DNA of 64,000 nucleotides from Deltaproteobacteria bacterium HGW-Deltaproteobacteria-4 (GCA_002841765.1 PHAV01000008.1:62001-126000), one strand, 5' to 3'. Shown: positions 40,213 to 49,341, counted from the stretch's first letter. Notes: a model not told the origin generated them from the sequence alone. Numbers and translations: made by a program.

Positions 40213-40279
40213 GTAGGGGCACCCCTTGTGGGTGCCCGCTTTCGATCGTGAACCGGGCGGGCACGAGACCCGCCCCTAC
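40213..40279. repeat. GTAGGGGC-bounded palindromic element, family B copy 3
   Basis: GTAGGGGCACCCCTTGTGGG opens a hairpin, then GGCGGGCACGAGACCCGCCC and CTAC close it. The inner arms differ from copies 1 and 2, but the outer ends are the same. Confidence 0.8.
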
Positions 40280-40310
40280 CATAACCATAAAAAGTCCTGA
40301 GCAAAAAGAT

Positions 40311-40352
40311 GCCCGACCCGGTGTTTTCAACCGCGTCGGGCGTTTTCTTTTT
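40311..40352 (+). terminator. Rho-independent terminator after PFOR
   Basis: GCCCGAC and GTCGGGC pair around CCGGTGTTTTCAACCGC, followed by a T-rich run. A near-identical hairpin occurs at 54119. Confidence 0.85.
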
Positions 40353-40409
40353 ACGGAATCTTTCAGATGTGCAATTCTACCCCACAAAATAACCTCTCAG
40401 GAGAACCTG

Positions 40410-41831
40410 TTGAAATCGTCACCCCAACTCTATCTACTCGATGGCTCCAGTTACATCTACCGCGCCTATTTTGGTATCCGTGAGCTCGCCACCAGCGGCG
40501 GCATGCCGACCAATGCGATCCTCGGCTTCACCAAGCTGCTCCTTGATCTCCTCCAGGAGCATCGCCCCGATTATCTCGCCGTCGTCCTTGATGGCCCGCG
40601 CGAGGAGACTTTCCGCCGCGCCCTTTATCCTGCCTACAAGGCGCAGCGTGACGCCGTCCCGGCGGATCTCATCCCCCAGCTCCCTTACATCCGCCAAATT
40701 CTCGCGGCCCTCAACATCCCGACCCTGGAAGCGCCCGGCTTTGAGGCCGATGACGTCATTGCCACCCTCGCCCGCACCTATGCCGCCGATGGGATCGATG
40801 TCACGATCGTCACCGGCGACAAGGATCTCCTGCAGATTGTCAGCGACCGGATCAGCCTTCTCGACACCATGAAGGGGAAGCGTTCCGGATTGCCGGAGGT
40901 CCGCGACCGTTTCGGCGTTCCCCCCGAACTGGTCGCAGATGTCCTCGGCCTGGCCGGCGACACCTCCGACAATATCCCCGGCGTCCCCGGCATCGGCGAG
41001 AAGACCGCCATCGGTCTGGTGCAGCGCTTCGGTTCCCTGGAAGAGGTCCTCAAGTGGAAGAGCCTGGTCGGCAGCAAGAAGCGTCGCGAGGCTTTGTCAG
41101 CCTACGAAGAGCAGGCACGGCTTTCGAAACTCCTCGCCACGGTCCGTTATGACGTCCCGCTGGAGATCCCCCTGACCGGGTTGACACGGCAGACGCCGTA
41201 CCTCCCCGAGCTCATCGCCCTCCTGCGCGAGCTGGAATTCAGCGCTCTCGAACTCGCCTTCACCCCGCCGCCAGCCGGGATCGTCGAGATCTACAGTGAC
41301 GGCTCGGGGCGGGATTCCGGGCCAGGGGGCTACGGAGCGATCCTGCGCTTCGGCGACGCAGAGAAGGAGCTGAGCGGCTTCGAGCCGAGTACCACCTCGC
41401 AGCGCATGGAGTTGATCGCGGCGATCCGCGGCCTCGAAGCGCTGAACGGTCGCAAGCGGGTGCGGCTTTACAGCGATTCGCAGTATCTGGTGCGGGGGAT
41501 GAGCGAATGGCTGGCGGGCTGGGTGCGCAGCGGCCGCCTCGAGACTCCCGACGCCCTCGCCAATCAGGATCTTTGGCAGCAACTGGCGGCCCTCGCTGCC
41601 AGGCATCAGGTCCACTGGGAATGGGTACGCGGCCATGCCGGCCACCCCTTTAATGAGCGCTGCGACAAGCTGGCGAAGCGGGCGGCGGAAGCGGGGATCC
41701 AGGAAACAGCAGCCGGCGCGCGCGAGGAAATTGTTCCTTTGCCGCCCGCTCCGGTCTATCATGCGCCAGTGGCAATCCGGCTCGACTCGGAATTCCCTAC
41801 TGATGCGGACGGCCAGCTTCAGCTCTGCTAA
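40410..41831 (+). CDS. 5'-3' exonuclease (FEN-like) fused to ribonuclease HI
   Basis: A 473-residue fusion starting at TTG (40410), six bases after AGGAG; upstream in-frame ATG at 40248 lies within the repeat and terminator. Residues 1-260 match the PolA-type 5' nuclease: LYLLDGSSYIYRAYFG, FEADDVIATLA, TGDKDLLQIV and the helix-hairpin-helix GDTSDNIPGVPGIGEKTA. Residues 290-425 are an RNase HI with all four acidic residues visible: YSDGSG, RMELIAAIRGLEAL, LYSDSQYL and RCDKLA. The protein could remove RNA primers and flaps during Okazaki fragment or R-loop processing. The unlinked versions are PolA N-terminus and RnhA. Confidence 0.9.
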   Translation: MKSSPQLYLLDGSSYIYRAYFGIRELATSGGMPTNAILGFTKLLLDLLQEHRPDYLAVVLDGPREETFRRALYPAYKAQRDAVPADLIPQLPYIRQILAALNIPTLEAPGFEADDVIATLARTYAADGIDVTIVTGDKDLLQIVSDRISLLDTMKGKRSGLPEVRDRFGVPPELVADVLGLAGDTSDNIPGVPGIGEKTAIGLVQRFGSLEEVLKWKSLVGSKKRREALSAYEEQARLSKLLATVRYDVPLEIPLTGLTRQTPYLPELIALLRELEFSALELAFTPPPAGIVEIYSDGSGRDSGPGGYGAILRFGDAEKELSGFEPSTTSQRMELIAAIRGLEALNGRKRVRLYSDSQYLVRGMSEWLAGWVRSGRLETPDALANQDLWQQLAALAARHQVHWEWVRGHAGHPFNERCDKLAKRAAEAGIQETAAGAREEIVPLPPAPVYHAPVAIRLDSEFPTDADGQLQLC

Positions 41832-41851
41832 CCACGACAAGGATACGAACG

Positions 41852-42367
41852 ATGAAAATCCAGAGATTAACCGCAGAGAACCGCCCCCGGGTCTACGCGC
41901 TGCTGCGCCTCGCCTTTCCCGAGAGCGAATACGAAGCGAGTTTGATGGAGAATCTCCACAAAAACGGCAAGACCGTGCATGAGTGGGTTTCGGTGCACCG
42001 CAACAAGATCATCGCCTACATTGCCTTTACCCCCGCCTATCACGGCAAGAACGCCTGCGGCCTGCACTTGGCGCCAATGGCGGTCACCCCCGAATTTCAA
42101 CAGCAGGGAGTGGGCAGCGAACTCCTCCGCTTTGCTCTGCGGCAGGAGGAGATCAGCAGCCAGCCCCTCTTTGTCCTCGGCGAACCCGGTTATTACAAAA
42201 AATTTGGTTTTGAGCCCTGTACGCAACCGATCTGCCCCTTTGACAAGAACAATGCCCACTTCCTGAGCCTGCGCAATGGCGCCGCCACGCCCTTCACGGT
42301 CGGCTATGAAGCGGAGTTCATGACCGTGGGGAAACCGGCACGCCCCAAGGGGAAGAAGCGGCGTTAA
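41852..42367 (+). CDS. GNAT-family N-acetyltransferase
   Basis: A 171-residue acetyltransferase of the YhbS type. The acetyl-CoA loop is LAPMAVTPEFQQQGVGSELL, followed by VLGEPGYYKKFGFEP, a conserved stretch of this subgroup. It begins 20 bases after the nuclease-RNase H gene and is probably co-transcribed. The substrate is unknown. Confidence 0.85.
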   Translation: MKIQRLTAENRPRVYALLRLAFPESEYEASLMENLHKNGKTVHEWVSVHRNKIIAYIAFTPAYHGKNACGLHLAPMAVTPEFQQQGVGSELLRFALRQEEISSQPLFVLGEPGYYKKFGFEPCTQPICPFDKNNAHFLSLRNGAATPFTVGYEAEFMTVGKPARPKGKKRR

Positions 42368-42507
42368 AACTGTCACTCCCCGGGCATCCGCCTCCTTACG
42401 GACCTGTCCTCTTTTTGTTTCAGTGGCTGCATTCATCCCCACAGGAATACGCGGTCTTTTCCCGGGGAACCGCAGTTATCTAATTATTTTTCCAGTTATT
42501 TTAAAGA

Positions 42508-42538
42508 TTGACAAAGTGACGTATTGAGGGATTATAAT
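42508..42538 (+). promoter_or_regulatory. Likely promoter of the chemoreceptor gene
   Basis: TTGACA and TATAAT are both exact consensus hexamers but are 19 bases apart, two longer than ideal. They lie 31 bases before the chemoreceptor ATG. Confidence 0.6.
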
Positions 42539-42568
42539 TAGCCGCTCTTACCCCCCAGGAGGCCCCCG

Positions 42569-44941
42569 ATGTTTAGCCACATCCGAATCCGGACCAAGAT
42601 CCTTCTGCCTCTTCTCTGTTTGTCCCTGATCCCACTCATCTTAACGATGTTTGTCATCTCCCGGCTCAGCCAGAATCAAATCGAGAAATCGATGCAGATG
42701 CGCAAAACTGATATCAGCAATTTCGTCGAGCGTAACACCACCTACACCCAATCAGAAAAGTTCAACTATCTCCGATCAATCGCCCAGAATGCCGGGTTGG
42801 TGAACGACCTCGCTGCGGTCGCTTCCGGGGGAGAGATGGCAGCACTCACCGCCAGACTGGAAACGTTGCGTCACGACTATCGTTTCGACACCCTTGAATT
42901 GCTGACTCCGGCCGGCGATCAGCTGTCGATTGCCACCAGAGACGAGCCCCCCCTCATGCGTTCCGGGAAGGAACATCCGGTCATTCGTTCGAGTCTGGAT
43001 GACGACCCTTACTATGAGGTTGATCTTTTCGACGGCCAGCTTTCGATCGTCACCGCTTATCCGGTTCGTTCCGCTGACAGCATCATCGGCCACGTGGTCG
43101 GTATCAGTCGCTTCAATGAGCGCTTCGCCAACATTGTCAAGTCAGGGAGCGGTGCTCAGATTGCCTTTGTGCATGAAGACGAGATCATCGCCACGACCCA
43201 TCCGGACCTCAGCAACTTTGATCTCGGAGAACTCCGTCAGGGAAAGACCCTGGAAATAGAGCTCGAAGGGATCAGTTATATTGCCTACTTCAAAGCGATC
43301 CAGCACTCCGGCAGCGGGATGATCATCGCCTTTGACCAGTCGGAACTTCTCGCCGCCAGTGCCGCCACGCGCAAACTCCTGTTGTGGCTGACGCTCGGCG
43401 TCGGCGTCATCGCAGTTGCTATCGGGCTGGTCCTCGTCGCCAAAATGACCCGGCCCCTCAACCAGATGGTGGATAATTTCAGGGAGATTGCCGCCGGGGA
43501 CGGGGATTTGACACGGGTGATTCCAGTTCAATCCCAGGACGAAATCGGTGAACTGGCAGAAAACTTCAATAAATTCGTGGGACGCTTACGTGAAATGGTG
43601 CGGCGCACGCGCGATGCCTCAACCGACCTGACCGAAGCGACCGAACGGCTGCGTCACGCTTCTTGCGAGGTCAATGCCGGAGCCGTGCAGCAATCGCAGT
43701 CGCTGGAGGAATCATACCACGCCGTTCTGGCGATCGAAGACTCGATTTCGGGGATCGCCGAGAGTACCGGTTCGCTGGTTGAAGCTGCCGAGGAGAGTTC
43801 TTCGGCGACCCTCGAACTCGGCGCGACCATCGAGGAGATCGCCAGTCAGATGGAGAGGCTCTTTTCCACTGTCGAGGACGTCTCCAGTTCGATCAGCGAG
43901 ATGTCGGTCTCCAGCCAGCAGATCGCCGAGAATGTCGAAATCCTCGCTTCCTCGACAGACGTGACCGCTTCCGCGATCACCGAGCTCGATGCTTCGATCA
44001 AAGAGATCGAAGAGAACGCCGGGAAGACCAGTCGTCTCTCCGAAGAAGCGACGGTCGATGCCCAGAAAGGGAAGGAAGCGGTCGACGAAACGATTCAGGG
44101 GATTATCGCTATCCGCGAATCGGTCGACAAGGCGAGCCTGGTCATCCAGGATCTTGGCAACAAGTCCAGCGCCATCGGCAAGATCCTCACCGTCATCGAC
44201 GAAGTCGCCGACCAGACCAGCCTCCTCTCCCTCAATGCCGCGATCATCGCCGCCCAGGCTGGCGAGCACGGCAAGGGCTTTGCGGTGGTCGCCAACGAGA
44301 TCCGCGAACTGGCTGAGCGCACCGCGGTCTCGACCCGTGAAATCGGCGCGATCATCACCAATCTCCAGGATGGCACCCGTGATGCGGTCCGGGCGATGGC
44401 CGCCGGAAGCGAGCGCGTCCACCTTGAAGTCGAGCGCTCCAAGAGCGCCGGTGATGCCCTCGACAAGATTCGCACCAGCACCATGATGGCGCGGGAGCAG
44501 GTCTCCGGCATTGTTCGCGCCACCCAGGAACAGTCCCGCGGCAGCCGCCAGATCACCAACTCGATCAACCAGGTCTCTTCGATGCTCGAACAGATCGCTG
44601 CGGCAATCAAGCAGCAGAGCGAAGGAATTCGTCAGGTTGCCCGTGCTTCCGAGTCAATGAAGGAGGTCGCGGCGCAAGGGAAACTGTCGACCGGCGAACA
44701 GACCAAGGGGAGCCGTCAGATCAGTCTGAGTATGGAGCGGATTCGCTCGATGATCGAGCGGATTGACGAAGCGACCCGCGAACAGACACAGCGCACCAGT
44801 CAGATGGTGGAAACCTTCTCCAGCGTACGAGAGATCTCCGTTGCCACGGCGGCACGCACCACCGAACTCGATCAGGTCGTGGAGATTCTGACGAAACAGA
44901 CCGCCGCGCTCGAAGAAGAGGTCGGCGCCTTCAAGGCCTGA
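42569..44941 (+). CDS. Methyl-accepting chemotaxis protein
   Basis: A 790-residue chemoreceptor. A first membrane helix (residues 11-32) is followed by a periplasmic Cache-like sensor domain (about 35-265), a second helix (about 268-292), a HAMP domain (MTRPLNQMVDNFREIAAGDG onward), and a long coiled-coil signalling domain. The hairpin tip is present as DEVADQTSLLSLNAAIIAAQ, then AGEHGKGFAVVANEIRELAE. There is no C-terminal CheB/CheR tether pentapeptide. The ligand is unknown; Cache domains commonly bind small organic acids or amino acids. Confidence 0.95.
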   Translation: MFSHIRIRTKILLPLLCLSLIPLILTMFVISRLSQNQIEKSMQMRKTDISNFVERNTTYTQSEKFNYLRSIAQNAGLVNDLAAVASGGEMAALTARLETLRHDYRFDTLELLTPAGDQLSIATRDEPPLMRSGKEHPVIRSSLDDDPYYEVDLFDGQLSIVTAYPVRSADSIIGHVVGISRFNERFANIVKSGSGAQIAFVHEDEIIATTHPDLSNFDLGELRQGKTLEIELEGISYIAYFKAIQHSGSGMIIAFDQSELLAASAATRKLLLWLTLGVGVIAVAIGLVLVAKMTRPLNQMVDNFREIAAGDGDLTRVIPVQSQDEIGELAENFNKFVGRLREMVRRTRDASTDLTEATERLRHASCEVNAGAVQQSQSLEESYHAVLAIEDSISGIAESTGSLVEAAEESSSATLELGATIEEIASQMERLFSTVEDVSSSISEMSVSSQQIAENVEILASSTDVTASAITELDASIKEIEENAGKTSRLSEEATVDAQKGKEAVDETIQGIIAIRESVDKASLVIQDLGNKSSAIGKILTVIDEVADQTSLLSLNAAIIAAQAGEHGKGFAVVANEIRELAERTAVSTREIGAIITNLQDGTRDAVRAMAAGSERVHLEVERSKSAGDALDKIRTSTMMAREQVSGIVRATQEQSRGSRQITNSINQVSSMLEQIAAAIKQQSEGIRQVARASESMKEVAAQGKLSTGEQTKGSRQISLSMERIRSMIERIDEATREQTQRTSQMVETFSSVREISVATAARTTELDQVVEILTKQTAALEEEVGAFKA

Positions 44942-45002
44942 GCCAAAAAGCGGGAGACAGTGGAGGAACAAGCTGTTTTCAGTAGGTTAGCGATTGATAA
45001 AA

Positions 45003-45040
45003 AGCCGTCCGGGAAGATTTCCCGGACGGCTTTTTCTTTT
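45003..45040 (+). terminator. Rho-independent terminator after the chemoreceptor
   Basis: AGCCGTCCGGGAA and its partner CCCGGACGGCT pair around GATTT, followed by a T-rich run (TTTTTCTTTT). Confidence 0.92.
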
Positions 45041-45187
45041 CTGGAGAAAGAAGAGGAAACACAAAGAAGTTCTAATCAGATATTTAAAAAAACGATCGAA
45101 ATCATTAAAACTATCGAAATTACTCATTTGACATTAATCTTTTCTTTTACTACCATCGCCCGCAATTAACTCAACAGGAGGAAGAAA

Positions 45188-45691
45188 ATGAAATCATTCG
45201 TTGTGCTCACGGTTACGGCCATCATGTCCCTTGCCTTTGCCGGTTGTGCGGCAGTCCCGGGAACCTCGTCCAAAGGGTTGGAAATCCCCATTGAAAAGGC
45301 GGCAGTGAAATTTGTGACTGACGTGAAAGACGGGGGCTATAACATTGTCAGCACCGACGAATTAAAAAAATGGCTTGCTGAGGGCAAGGAAATAACCATC
45401 ATCAGCGCCCTTACAGCTGATGATGACAAGCAGATTGGCACCCTCCCCGGCGCCATCAACGGTGTCATGCCGAAGTCGGAAAAAGACCTGACCCCGTCCG
45501 ACAAGGAGAACCTGCTGAAAGTGGCCGGAGTCGACAAAGAAAAGCCGATCGTTATCTATTGCGGCTTTGTTGCCTGCAGAAGAAGCCATCTTGGCGCTAA
45601 AGTCCTTGTTGAAAACGGCTTCAAGAATGTCTACCGCTATCCCGGCGGAACAACCGCCTGGCAGGAAGCCGGCCTGCCCCTGACAAAATAA
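45188..45691 (+). CDS. Rhodanese-like lipoprotein
   Basis: A 167-residue protein. Residues 1-20 are a lipoprotein signal (SLAFAGC, lipid Cys20). A rhodanese domain covers about 50-165, with the active-loop region IVIYCGFVACRRSHLGAK. Cys125 is in the catalytic place, with a second Cys130 nearby, unlike the single cysteine of standard rhodaneses. A sulfur-relay or redox role at the membrane is likely. Strong AGGAGG upstream. A related exported rhodanese lies downstream at 48922. Confidence 0.85.
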   Translation: MKSFVVLTVTAIMSLAFAGCAAVPGTSSKGLEIPIEKAAVKFVTDVKDGGYNIVSTDELKKWLAEGKEITIISALTADDDKQIGTLPGAINGVMPKSEKDLTPSDKENLLKVAGVDKEKPIVIYCGFVACRRSHLGAKVLVENGFKNVYRYPGGTTAWQEAGLPLTK

Positions 45692-45710
45692 TCGCGTCAT
45701 TTTACCGGAT

Positions 45711-45743
45711 AAACGGGCCGGCCACTGCGGCTGGCCCGTTTAA
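45711..45743 (+). terminator. Rho-independent terminator after the rhodanese lipoprotein
   Basis: AAACGGGCC and GGCCCGTTT pair, with an inner GCC/GGC extension around ACTGC, ending TTTAATT. Confidence 0.75.
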
Positions 45744-45753
45744 TTGTGGGCCA

Positions 45754-46209
45754 ATGAGATTTCAAAAATCACTCCTGAGCATTCTTCTTTTGAGCCTTTT
45801 TTTAACGGGATGCCTGGGCAAGCAGGGCGTAGTTAACAAATTGAACGGGCAATTAAATGTCTTTGGTGTTGAGCTTTTTAGCGATGTTGACTATCGACAG
45901 ATCCATGGCGTTGCCGCAACTGAGGAGCCCTGCCTCAAAGGCTACGAGCGGAGCTTTGATGCCCTGGACGTCAGCATTGGCTACGGCTTTGACAAAACCA
46001 TACGAAAAATCACCACACGAAATGCCAGCACCAGCCTTTTTGGCATAACGCCAGGAATACCTTATCAAGAAGGCAAGGAGAAGATCCTGCAGGCCGGTTT
46101 CCGTGAAGATGTCCCTCCCTTCAAATACAAAGCAAACGGCTATACGCTCAAATTTCTGGTTGATGGCAACGCAACCATCTTTGGCCTGACCCTTGAAAGC
46201 ATTGACTGA
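45754..46209 (+). CDS. Putative lipoprotein of unknown function
   Basis: A 151-residue protein with a clear lipobox (LFLTGC, lipid Cys20). The mature part begins LGKQGVVNKLNGQLN and has no domain I recognise; it is moderately basic and has one further cysteine (EPCLKGYE). The ribosome site is weak and the gene lies just after a terminator. Function unknown. Confidence 0.65.
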   Translation: MRFQKSLLSILLLSLFLTGCLGKQGVVNKLNGQLNVFGVELFSDVDYRQIHGVAATEEPCLKGYERSFDALDVSIGYGFDKTIRKITTRNASTSLFGITPGIPYQEGKEKILQAGFREDVPPFKYKANGYTLKFLVDGNATIFGLTLESID

Positions 46210-46266
46210 GGTTTATACTGACACTTACCGCCGACCACCTACCGCTCATGATCAAAGGAGCGAAAA

Positions 46267-46743
46267 ATGATAGTCATCCATCGGACTGATCGCTTCGATC
46301 GCTGTCTTGACGAGTTGCGGCAAGGGGGTGGTGAAGCAGTCATAGCCGTCGAGAAGGCGGAACAGTTCATTCGGGATATTTCCCGGGACAATTCGTCCCG
46401 TCTAGAACAGCGCTGGAAGACCAAAAACGGAGAGGCGCGGATCGAGGGCTGCCGAAAATTCTGTATTGGCCGGCGTTATCGGCTGATCTGCATCAAGCAG
46501 GGGCAGAAGATACTCCTCCTCCATGCCGGCACCCACGACGACTGTGACCGCTGGCTCGAAAGGAACCGGGGGGCGTCATTTGCGATGGAGGGAATGATGG
46601 CAATTGTTCCCTCCGCGCCGGAAACCGCCACAAACGTTGCTGCCGACGATGATTTTCCGGAGGACAGAATGACAGAGGATGACCACGAAGAGCTCTCACA
46701 AAAGGAATTGCGGATCATCTTCCGGGGGTTGTGCAGCAGGTAG
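46267..46743 (+). CDS. RelE/HigB-like toxin-fold protein with acidic C-terminal tail
   Basis: A 158-residue protein. Residues 20-100 have a RelE/ParE-type pattern (FIRDISRDNSSRLEQRWKTK, CRKFCIGRRYRLICIKQGQK, ILLLHAGTHDDCDRWLER). The remaining 55 residues are acidic (DDDFPEDRMTEDDHEELSQK) and end in a short helix, which could serve as a built-in inhibitor. No separate antitoxin gene lies beside it. Ribosome site AGGAG. Toxin activity is inferred from fold resemblance only. Confidence 0.55.
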   Translation: MIVIHRTDRFDRCLDELRQGGGEAVIAVEKAEQFIRDISRDNSSRLEQRWKTKNGEARIEGCRKFCIGRRYRLICIKQGQKILLLHAGTHDDCDRWLERNRGASFAMEGMMAIVPSAPETATNVAADDDFPEDRMTEDDHEELSQKELRIIFRGLCSR

Positions 46744-46855
46744 GGTGTTCATCGCCGCTTATTTTGCGCGGCAAAGCCCCGTGCCGGCTGGCTCTCACCT
46801 TGGGCAGGAAACTTCCAAACAAATAACGGCAAACCAACCGATCAAGGAGAGACAA

Positions 46856-48151
46856 ATGGAGACAGAACAATTTGCGGTAAAATCGGACCCGGAACTCTGG
46901 GCCCGGCTGAACATGGATGTCGAACGGTTCAAAAACATGCCGTCGATGTTGACCCAGGCGTACACCAGTATTTTTTTGAGCCAGAAAAACCGCCCTGACG
47001 GGATGACCTACTTCAATGACTGCATGGTCAATATCCATACCGGTCGTATCGATGAACTGATGGCGGCCAAGGATGCGGGGAAGCCGGTTATCGGCACCTT
47101 CTGCGTCTATGTGCCGGAAGAACTGGTGGTTGCGGCCGGCGGGGTCTGCGTCGGCCTGTGCGGCGGCGCCCAGGGCTCCATTGCTGACGCGGAGAAGATT
47201 CTTCCGCGCAATATCTGCCCGATGGTCAAGTCAGCCTTTGGCTTCAAGGTCGGCCGCATCTGCCCCTATTTTCAAGTCGTCGATTTCGTTTACGGCGAGA
47301 CCACCTGCGATGCCAAAAAGAAGACATGGGAACTTCTGAACGATTATGTGCCGACCCACGTCATGGAGATTCCCCAGAAAAAAGGGCCACGCGACAGAGT
47401 TCTCTGGCTGGAGGAGGTCAAGGACTTCAAGACTGCGGTCGAGAAGGTTACCGGCAACGCAACCGGCCTTGACGAGATTGCCGGCGCCATCAAGCTGATC
47501 AACGCCAAACGCCGCGCCCTGCAGCGACTCAACAATCTCCGCCATCACAATCCTGCCCCGATCAGCGGTCTGGACATGCTCCTGATCGAGCAGATCGCCT
47601 TTTACGATGAACCGGGCCGCTTCGCCGGGAAGGTCAACGAACTGTGTGACGAACTGGAGAAGCGGATCAGCAGTGGTGTGGCCGTCGCCCCGGCTGCGAC
47701 CCCGCGCATCATGGTTTCCGGCACCCCCATGGCGCTCCCCAACTGGAAGCTGCACAACATCATCGAGAAGTCCGGCGCCATTGTTGTCAACGAAGAGAGC
47801 TGTATCGGCACCCGCTACTACAAGGATCTGATCGATGAGTCGTCGACAACGGTCGAACAACAACTGGAGCACCTCACCGACCGCTATATGCAGATCGACT
47901 GCTCCTGCTTCACCCCCAACGATGAACGGATGACCCAGGTGGTCAAGGAATACCGGGAGTCCGGAGCACAGGGGATTATCGATTACTGCCTGCAGTTCTG
48001 CCATACCTATAATATCGAGGCGGTGAAGCTGCGCCAGATCTGCGAAAAGGAGGGGATTCCCTTTCTGGCCATTGAGTCGGATTACTCCCCCGAGGATGTG
48101 GGGCAACTCCAGACCCGGGTCGAGGCCTTCATCGAACAGATTCAGGGGTAA
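46856..48151 (+). CDS. 2-hydroxyacyl-CoA dehydratase/benzoyl-CoA reductase superfamily protein, double-cubane-cluster type
   Basis: A 431-residue protein of the HgdB/BcrC/FldC superfamily. The start at 46856 (METEQFAVKSD) has AGGAG six bases upstream; a frame from 46679 overlaps the preceding gene. Conserved cysteines include Cys83, Cys98, Cys102, Cys121, Cys136 and Cys151 (ICPMVKSAFGFKVGRICPYF). A single-gene subunit with one activator, and this size, fit the double-cubane [8Fe-9S] proteins (YjiM/DCCP type), not a CoA dehydratase, which needs two subunits. Known DCCP reduces small molecules such as acetylene; the physiological substrate here is unknown. Confidence 0.85.
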   Translation: METEQFAVKSDPELWARLNMDVERFKNMPSMLTQAYTSIFLSQKNRPDGMTYFNDCMVNIHTGRIDELMAAKDAGKPVIGTFCVYVPEELVVAAGGVCVGLCGGAQGSIADAEKILPRNICPMVKSAFGFKVGRICPYFQVVDFVYGETTCDAKKKTWELLNDYVPTHVMEIPQKKGPRDRVLWLEEVKDFKTAVEKVTGNATGLDEIAGAIKLINAKRRALQRLNNLRHHNPAPISGLDMLLIEQIAFYDEPGRFAGKVNELCDELEKRISSGVAVAPAATPRIMVSGTPMALPNWKLHNIIEKSGAIVVNEESCIGTRYYKDLIDESSTTVEQQLEHLTDRYMQIDCSCFTPNDERMTQVVKEYRESGAQGIIDYCLQFCHTYNIEAVKLRQICEKEGIPFLAIESDYSPEDVGQLQTRVEAFIEQIQG

Positions 48152-48157
48152 CAAGTT

Positions 48158-48895
48158 ATGCAGCTCGGAATCGACCTTGGGTCACGGACCATCAAGGTTG
48201 TTGTGGTCAAGGACGGGGTGCTGCTCGATCATACCGTGGCAGAGAGTGGTTTTGAACCGCATGCCCAATCGTGCGAACTGATCGCCCGCTTCACCCCGTC
48301 CCGCATTATCGCCACCGGCTACGGCCGGCACCTGGCGCACAAACACTTCGCCGACGAAGTCATCACCGAAATAAAGGCCCATGCCTTGGGTGCGCGTCAC
48401 TACTTTCCGGAGTGTCGAACCATCCTCGATGTGGGGGGGCAGGATTCCAAGGTTATTGCTCTGACACAGCAGGGACGGGTCGCCACCTTTCAGATGAACG
48501 ACAAGTGTGCCGCTGGCACCGGCCGCTTTCTGGAGATGATGGCAACAACCCTCGGCTTTCGCCTCGATGAATTTGGTGCGGCCGCAGGCCAATCGGATCA
48601 GGACGTACCGATCAACAGCATGTGCGCGGTCTTTGCCGAAAGTGAGGTCATCTCGCTGAAAAACCGGGGAGTCCCTGTTCAAGACATCGCCCGGGCCATT
48701 CATCTTGCCGTTGTCGACCGCCTGGCGGCAATGCTCCAACGGCTCGGGCATGGCGATCAGATCATTTTTACCGGCGGAGTTGCCAATAACCCCTTTATCG
48801 TGCAGGCGCTGGCCCGAAAACTCGGTGTGGCGGTGCTTGTGCCGCAAACTCCGACCATCATCGGCGCCCTTGGTGCCGCGCTCCACAAACAATAG
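48158..48895 (+). CDS. ATPase activator (BadF/BcrA/HgdC family), electron donor to the neighbouring protein
   Basis: A 245-residue ASKHA-fold ATPase that drives low-potential electrons into its partner using ATP. The phosphate loop is LGIDLGSRTIKVVVV, with DVGGQDSKVIAL as the second loop. Cys117 (NDKCAAGTGRFLEMM) and Cys156 (NSMCAVFAESEVISL) bind the intersubunit [4Fe-4S] cluster of the homodimer. It starts six bases after its partner gene. Confidence 0.93.
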   Translation: MQLGIDLGSRTIKVVVVKDGVLLDHTVAESGFEPHAQSCELIARFTPSRIIATGYGRHLAHKHFADEVITEIKAHALGARHYFPECRTILDVGGQDSKVIALTQQGRVATFQMNDKCAAGTGRFLEMMATTLGFRLDEFGAAAGQSDQDVPINSMCAVFAESEVISLKNRGVPVQDIARAIHLAVVDRLAAMLQRLGHGDQIIFTGGVANNPFIVQALARKLGVAVLVPQTPTIIGALGAALHKQ

Positions 48896-48921
48896 ACTTC
48901 ATTGTCGAGGAGGAATTATTT

Positions 48922-49341
48922 ATGTTGAAAAGGATTATCGCTGTTCTGTTGATGCTGGTGGTCGCCGCGGCGGCGGCTGCCGCCGATTACCAGTATGTGG
49001 GTACGGAGACGTTCAAGGAGTGGCAGGAGCAGGGAAAAAGTACCGTTATCGTCGACATCCAGGTCCCCAACGGATTTGCCAAACATCACTTCAAAGGCGC
49101 CCTGGAAACCAACGCCTATCCGGTCAAGAGTGATGAGGAACGGCAACGCCTGAATACGACTCTGGCGCAGATCAACGCCAGCACGGACGACGTGGTTATT
49201 GTCTGCCCGCGCGGTGGTGGCGGCGCAAAAAGTACCTATGATTATCTAAAAGAGAAAGGTATCGAAGAAAACCGGCTCTTTATCCTCGAAAAGGGGATGG
49301 AAGGATGGCCTCACCCGGAGATGTACATCACCGGGCGGTAG
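48922..49341 (+). CDS. Exported rhodanese-like protein
   Basis: A 139-residue protein with a signal peptide (ILVV-type hydrophobic core, cleavage near AAAA-DYQY, residue 21). A rhodanese domain follows, with an active loop VIVCPRGGGGAKSTYDYL (Cys95) and a terminal EKGMEGWPHPEM typical of rhodaneses. It starts 26 bases after the ATPase activator, so it is probably in the same operon, suggesting a sulfur-related task for the unit. It has AGGAGG upstream. Confidence 0.85.
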   Translation: MLKRIIAVLLMLVVAAAAAAADYQYVGTETFKEWQEQGKSTVIVDIQVPNGFAKHHFKGALETNAYPVKSDEERQRLNTTLAQINASTDDVVIVCPRGGGGAKSTYDYLKEKGIEENRLFILEKGMEGWPHPEMYITGR

